From an uncultured Ruminococcus sp. (GTDB lineage Bacteria; Bacillota; Clostridia; Oscillospirales; CAG-382): a DNA stretch of 7,870 bases. The notes below the pieces were generated by a model. That model made no database searches and was not told the DNA's origin. It worked only from the letters and a program-made list of their open reading frames with translations. A program made the position numbers and the translations under genes. Positions within the stretch are counted from its first letter, which is position 1. Each line of letters opens with the position of its first letter. Shown in pieces: positions 5,976 to 7,870 of this stretch. Where the stretch lies: NCBI GenBank assembly GCA_902783535.1, contig CACZRJ010000068.1:1-7870 (forward strand), read 5' to 3'.

Positions 5976-6062
5976 ATGAAAACCGCACTGAAATACATTC
6001 TCGCGGGGCTGCTTGCGCTCGCCATCATCCTTCCGATCGTCCTCGCGCTCGTCCTCCGGTAG
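5976..6062 (+). CDS. Predicted 28-residue single-pass membrane peptide
   Basis: An ATG (5976-5978) opens a 29-codon frame ending in TAG. The product has a short basic start (MKTALKY) followed by an uninterrupted hydrophobic stretch of about 20 residues (ILAGLLALAIILPIVLALVL) and a final Arg, the classic pattern of a small single-pass inner-membrane peptide. It sits directly after a strong promoter (5910-5938), and the next gene starts 51 bp downstream, so it is the first cistron of that unit. The ribosome binding site is weak (GGGA about 5 nt upstream, GTGAG further back). Its size resembles SOS-induced membrane peptides such as SidA and TisB, but no sequence relationship is claimed. It might alternatively be a leader peptide or a chance frame. 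Confidence 0.5.
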   Translation: MKTALKYILAGLLALAIILPIVLALVLR

Positions 6063-6113
6063 GCGGGGAGAACGCAGGCATTCGGGAAAACATACGAAAG
6101 AAGGGAAGACGGG

Positions 6114-6749
6114 ATGAGAGATTATACCGTTCGACGCGTCGTCGTCGGCGAGATGGAAACGAACTGCTATATCATCCGGAACATTCAGACCGGAGACGCC
6201 TGCGTCATCGATCCGGGCGGAAACCTGACGCTGATCCAGGACGCGATGCACAAGATGAACGCGAGATGCAGGCTGATCCTTTTGACGCACGGACATTTCG
6301 ACCACATTCTCGCGGTCGGAGACCTCCGCTCGGAACGGATCCCGGTGGTCATTCACGAGAACGACGCGCACTGCCTGACCGAACGGGACATGTTTTCCAA
6401 ACTGATCCCGCACGACCCGCGCCCGTTTGCGCCGGCGGAATACTGCCTGAAACGGGAAGGGAAATATACGATCAACGACATTTCCTTTTATATGATCCCG
6501 ACGCCGGGACACACGAAGGGAAGCGTCTGCTATCTGTTCGAAGATCACCTGTTCACGGGCGACACGCTCTTCCGCAACAGCATCGGCACGACCGATTTCG
6601 GCGGGGACAGGGATGAGTTGAACAACTCGCTCCGGATGCTCTGCCGGCTTCCCGGAGACTATACCATCTATCCCGGACACGAGTCGATGACGTCGCTGTC
6701 CGAGGAGATCAGGAACAATCCGTTCATCAGGAGTCTCCGAAGGAACTGA
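6114..6749 (+). CDS. Metallo-beta-lactamase-fold hydrolase (glyoxalase II-like)
   Basis: This 211-residue cytoplasmic enzyme carries every metal ligand of the glyoxalase II-type MBL fold: the THGHFDH motif at 58-64 (H59, H61, D63, H64), H133 in TPGHTKGS, D150 in FTGDTLF and H189 in YPGHES. The N-terminus (TNCYII, then VIDPGG) matches the start of this family. At 211 residues it lacks the C-terminal substrate domain of true glyoxalase II and resembles the shorter YcbL-type thioesterase-like hydrolases; the substrate cannot be predicted. The usual PGHGPxTT after the last His is changed to PGHESMTS. AAGGGA lies 7 nt before the ATG. It is read from the promoter at 5910-5938 together with the small peptide gene, and its stop codon directly abuts that of the convergent gene. 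Confidence 0.9.
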   Translation: MRDYTVRRVVVGEMETNCYIIRNIQTGDACVIDPGGNLTLIQDAMHKMNARCRLILLTHGHFDHILAVGDLRSERIPVVIHENDAHCLTERDMFSKLIPHDPRPFAPAEYCLKREGKYTINDISFYMIPTPGHTKGSVCYLFEDHLFTGDTLFRNSIGTTDFGGDRDELNNSLRMLCRLPGDYTIYPGHESMTSLSEEIRNNPFIRSLRRN

Positions 6750-7292
6750 TCACCACTGGATGCCTTCGTCGTCCGGATCGTCTCCGTTCTTCCGCTCCTC
6801 CTGTTTCGTCTCCGGAGGATCCTCCTCGCGGTCGGGGTCTCCGTCCTTTCCGGACATCGCGCGGTCTGCGAGATACAGAACGATCACGCAGAAGACGTGG
6901 AAGGCGAATTCGATCAGATTGGAGACGGTGAACCCGTTCGTCGTGATGGACGAGACGGAAATGACGAAATAGAAGACGGTGTCGGCGCCGGTCAGCACCC
7001 ATCCGATCCGGAAGGGGACGGGATGCCTGTCGCCGCGCTTCTCCCCGACGGTCACGAAAAGGAAGGACAGCAGGAAGAAGACGGAAAGCAGAATGCCGAT
7101 CGCATACCCGAAGCCGGCAAGATCCTCTCTGCCGGTCATGATCATCCAGAGCGGCAGATAAATTTCGCACGGAAAGACGAGATTGACGGAAAAGGCTTTC
7201 AGGATCAGATCGACCGCAGTGACTGCGCCGACGAGCAGGAGGACAAGTCTTCCGTTCGCGATTCTGGACTTCAGGGAAACTCTTCTCCGCAT
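6750..7292 (-). CDS. Four-helix membrane protein with acidic C-terminal tail, function unknown
   Basis: This 180-residue protein is not recognised. A basic N-terminus (MRRRVSLKSR) leads into four hydrophobic segments, near 15-31, 62-82, 94-114 and 124-142. A strongly charged, mostly acidic tail follows (about 148-180), ending EGIQW. An in-frame ATG at 7337 would add 15 residues, but that ATG overlaps the -10 box (7336-7341), so it cannot lie on the transcript from this promoter. The ATG at 7292 has AAAGGAG 10 nt upstream and is preferred. The gene is convergent with the hydrolase gene, with the two stop codons back to back and no terminator between. No catalytic or ligand-binding motif is visible. 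Confidence 0.72.
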   Translation of the reverse strand: MRRRVSLKSRIANGRLVLLLVGAVTAVDLILKAFSVNLVFPCEIYLPLWMIMTGREDLAGFGYAIGILLSVFFLLSFLFVTVGEKRGDRHPVPFRIGWVLTGADTVFYFVISVSSITTNGFTVSNLIEFAFHVFCVIVLYLADRAMSGKDGDPDREEDPPETKQEERKNGDDPDDEGIQW

Positions 7293-7335
7293 CGGGCGCA
7301 CGCTCCTTTCCGGACTCTCAAGTATACTTACCTCC

Positions 7336-7363
7336 ATTATACACCCCGCACCGGAAAAATCAA
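7336..7363 (-). promoter_or_regulatory. Sigma-A-type promoter for the four-helix membrane protein
   Basis: On the minus strand a perfect TATAAT (7336-7341), directly preceded by TG, lies 16 bp after TTGATT (7358-7363), which keeps the TTGA core. The predicted start near 7329 gives a leader of about 37 nt before the ATG at 7292. Confidence 0.65.
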
Positions 7364-7413
7364 CCTTTTTTCGTCAGACTGTTTTCGAAAGGGATTCCGG
7401 ACCGGCAAAAAAG

Positions 7414-7440
7414 AAATGCCTCCGGAAACCGGAAGCATTT
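7414..7440 (-). terminator. Intrinsic terminator of rpsI
   Basis: Arms 7414-7425 and 7429-7440 form a 12-bp stem with one G-U wobble and a 3-nt loop. On the minus strand it is followed at once by CTTTTTTG. It lies 22 bp past the rpsI stop codon and ends the ribosomal-protein transcript before the next gene's promoter. Confidence 0.9.
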
Positions 7441-7462
7441 CGAAGCATTGCAAACTGTAATG

Positions 7463-7867
7463 TTAACGCTTGGAGAACTGGGACGCACGTCTCGCTGCTT
7501 TGAGACCGTATTTCTTTCTTTCCTTCATACGGGGGTCACGCGTCAGCAGACCGGCCTTTTTGAGGGGAGAACGGAAATTGTCGTCAGCCTGGAGAAGCGC
7601 TCTCGCGGTGCCGTGACGGATCGCGCCGGCCTGTCCGGAGAGTCCGCCGCCCTTGACGGTGCAGAGGATGTCGAACTTGCCTTCGGTGCCGGTCACTGCG
7701 AACGGCTGGTTGATGATGAGCATCAGCGTATCGAGACCGAAATATTCCTCGGCGGATTTGCCGTTGACGGTGATCGAACCGGTTCCGGCCATCACGCGGA
7801 CGCGGGCAACGCTGGTTTTTCTTCTTCCGGTGCCGTAGAAGTAAGGAACAGCAGGTGTGTAAGTCAT
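7463..7867 (-). CDS. rpsI: 30S ribosomal protein S9
   Basis: This is a complete 134-residue S9, close to the usual length of about 130. Recognisable parts are YFYGTGRRKTSVARVRV near the N-terminus, the central GGGLSGQAGAIRHGTARALL, the RDPRMKERKKYGLKAARRASQ region, and the C-terminal FSKR tail, whose end reaches the ribosomal P site and contacts tRNA. S9 is an essential part of the small-subunit head. The ATG at 7865-7867 is only 3 bp from the window edge, so the ribosome binding site is out of view. In most bacteria rplM (L13) lies immediately upstream in the same operon and is expected just beyond the edge. The gene ends before a strong terminator at 7414-7440. Confidence 0.97.
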   Translation of the reverse strand: MTYTPAVPYFYGTGRRKTSVARVRVMAGTGSITVNGKSAEEYFGLDTLMLIINQPFAVTGTEGKFDILCTVKGGGLSGQAGAIRHGTARALLQADDNFRSPLKKAGLLTRDPRMKERKKYGLKAARRASQFSKR

Positions 7868-7870
7868 AAA

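Noticed and set aside
5907..6680. 257-residue minus-strand frame opposite the hydrolase gene
   Set aside because: It is antisense to a full set of MBL metal-binding motifs and shows the same charged low-complexity composition as other shadow frames.
7433..7451. Short direct repeat GAAGCATT (near 7432 and 7443) by the rpsI terminator
   Set aside because: It is only about 8 bp and is largely explained by the terminator arm sequence; there is no further copy to suggest an array or attachment site.

Overview
The window reads as ordinary bacterial chromosome from a GC-rich member of the Firmicutes, most likely an uncultured Clostridia-type organism. The evidence is strong GGAGG-type ribosome binding sites, AT-rich intergenic regions carrying near-consensus sigma-A promoters, a TTG start codon, lipoprotein signal peptides, a CotH-like protein with Cys-rich surface-protein repeats, and a GAAC-N4-GTTC LexA-type operator. 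The species cannot be named from this sequence.

Left end (1-1047): the first 21 codons of the ATPase gene ychF run off the left edge on the minus strand. Divergently, an OmpR/PhoB-type response regulator (299-991) is read from its own strong promoter and has no histidine kinase partner in view. A hairpin at 1018-1047 separates it from the convergent genes that follow.

Centre (1061-5835, all minus strand): in transcription order these are a small doubly anchored lipoprotein (5290-5835), a CotH-like lipoprotein starting at TTG (3828-5270, only 19 bp downstream), a membrane diguanylate cyclase (2694-3761), a Pr6Pr/AIG1-like multipass membrane protein (1647-2588), and a small three-helix membrane protein with its own promoter (1061-1531). 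The first two are almost certainly co-transcribed. The rest are co-directional with 66-115 bp gaps. All five products are predicted to be membrane or surface proteins.

Right part (5836-7870): a divergent control region (5836-5975) carries the LexA-like palindrome and a strong rightward promoter. This promoter reads a 28-residue hydrophobic peptide gene (5976-6062) and a metallo-beta-lactamase-fold hydrolase (6114-6749). The hydrolase stop codon abuts the stop codon of a convergent four-helix membrane protein (6750-7292). The window ends with a complete rpsI (ribosomal protein S9) on the minus strand, followed by a strong intrinsic terminator.

The most interesting points are: a CotH-fold protein whose metal-binding Asp-x-Asp motif appears to have become Ser-x-Ser; a possible SOS operator between the lipoprotein/CotH operon and a SidA/TisB-sized membrane peptide; and a bacterial membrane protein that seems to keep the Thr/His pair of the AIG1/ADTRP lipid hydrolases. 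No CRISPR array, insertion sequence, tRNA or phage gene was seen.
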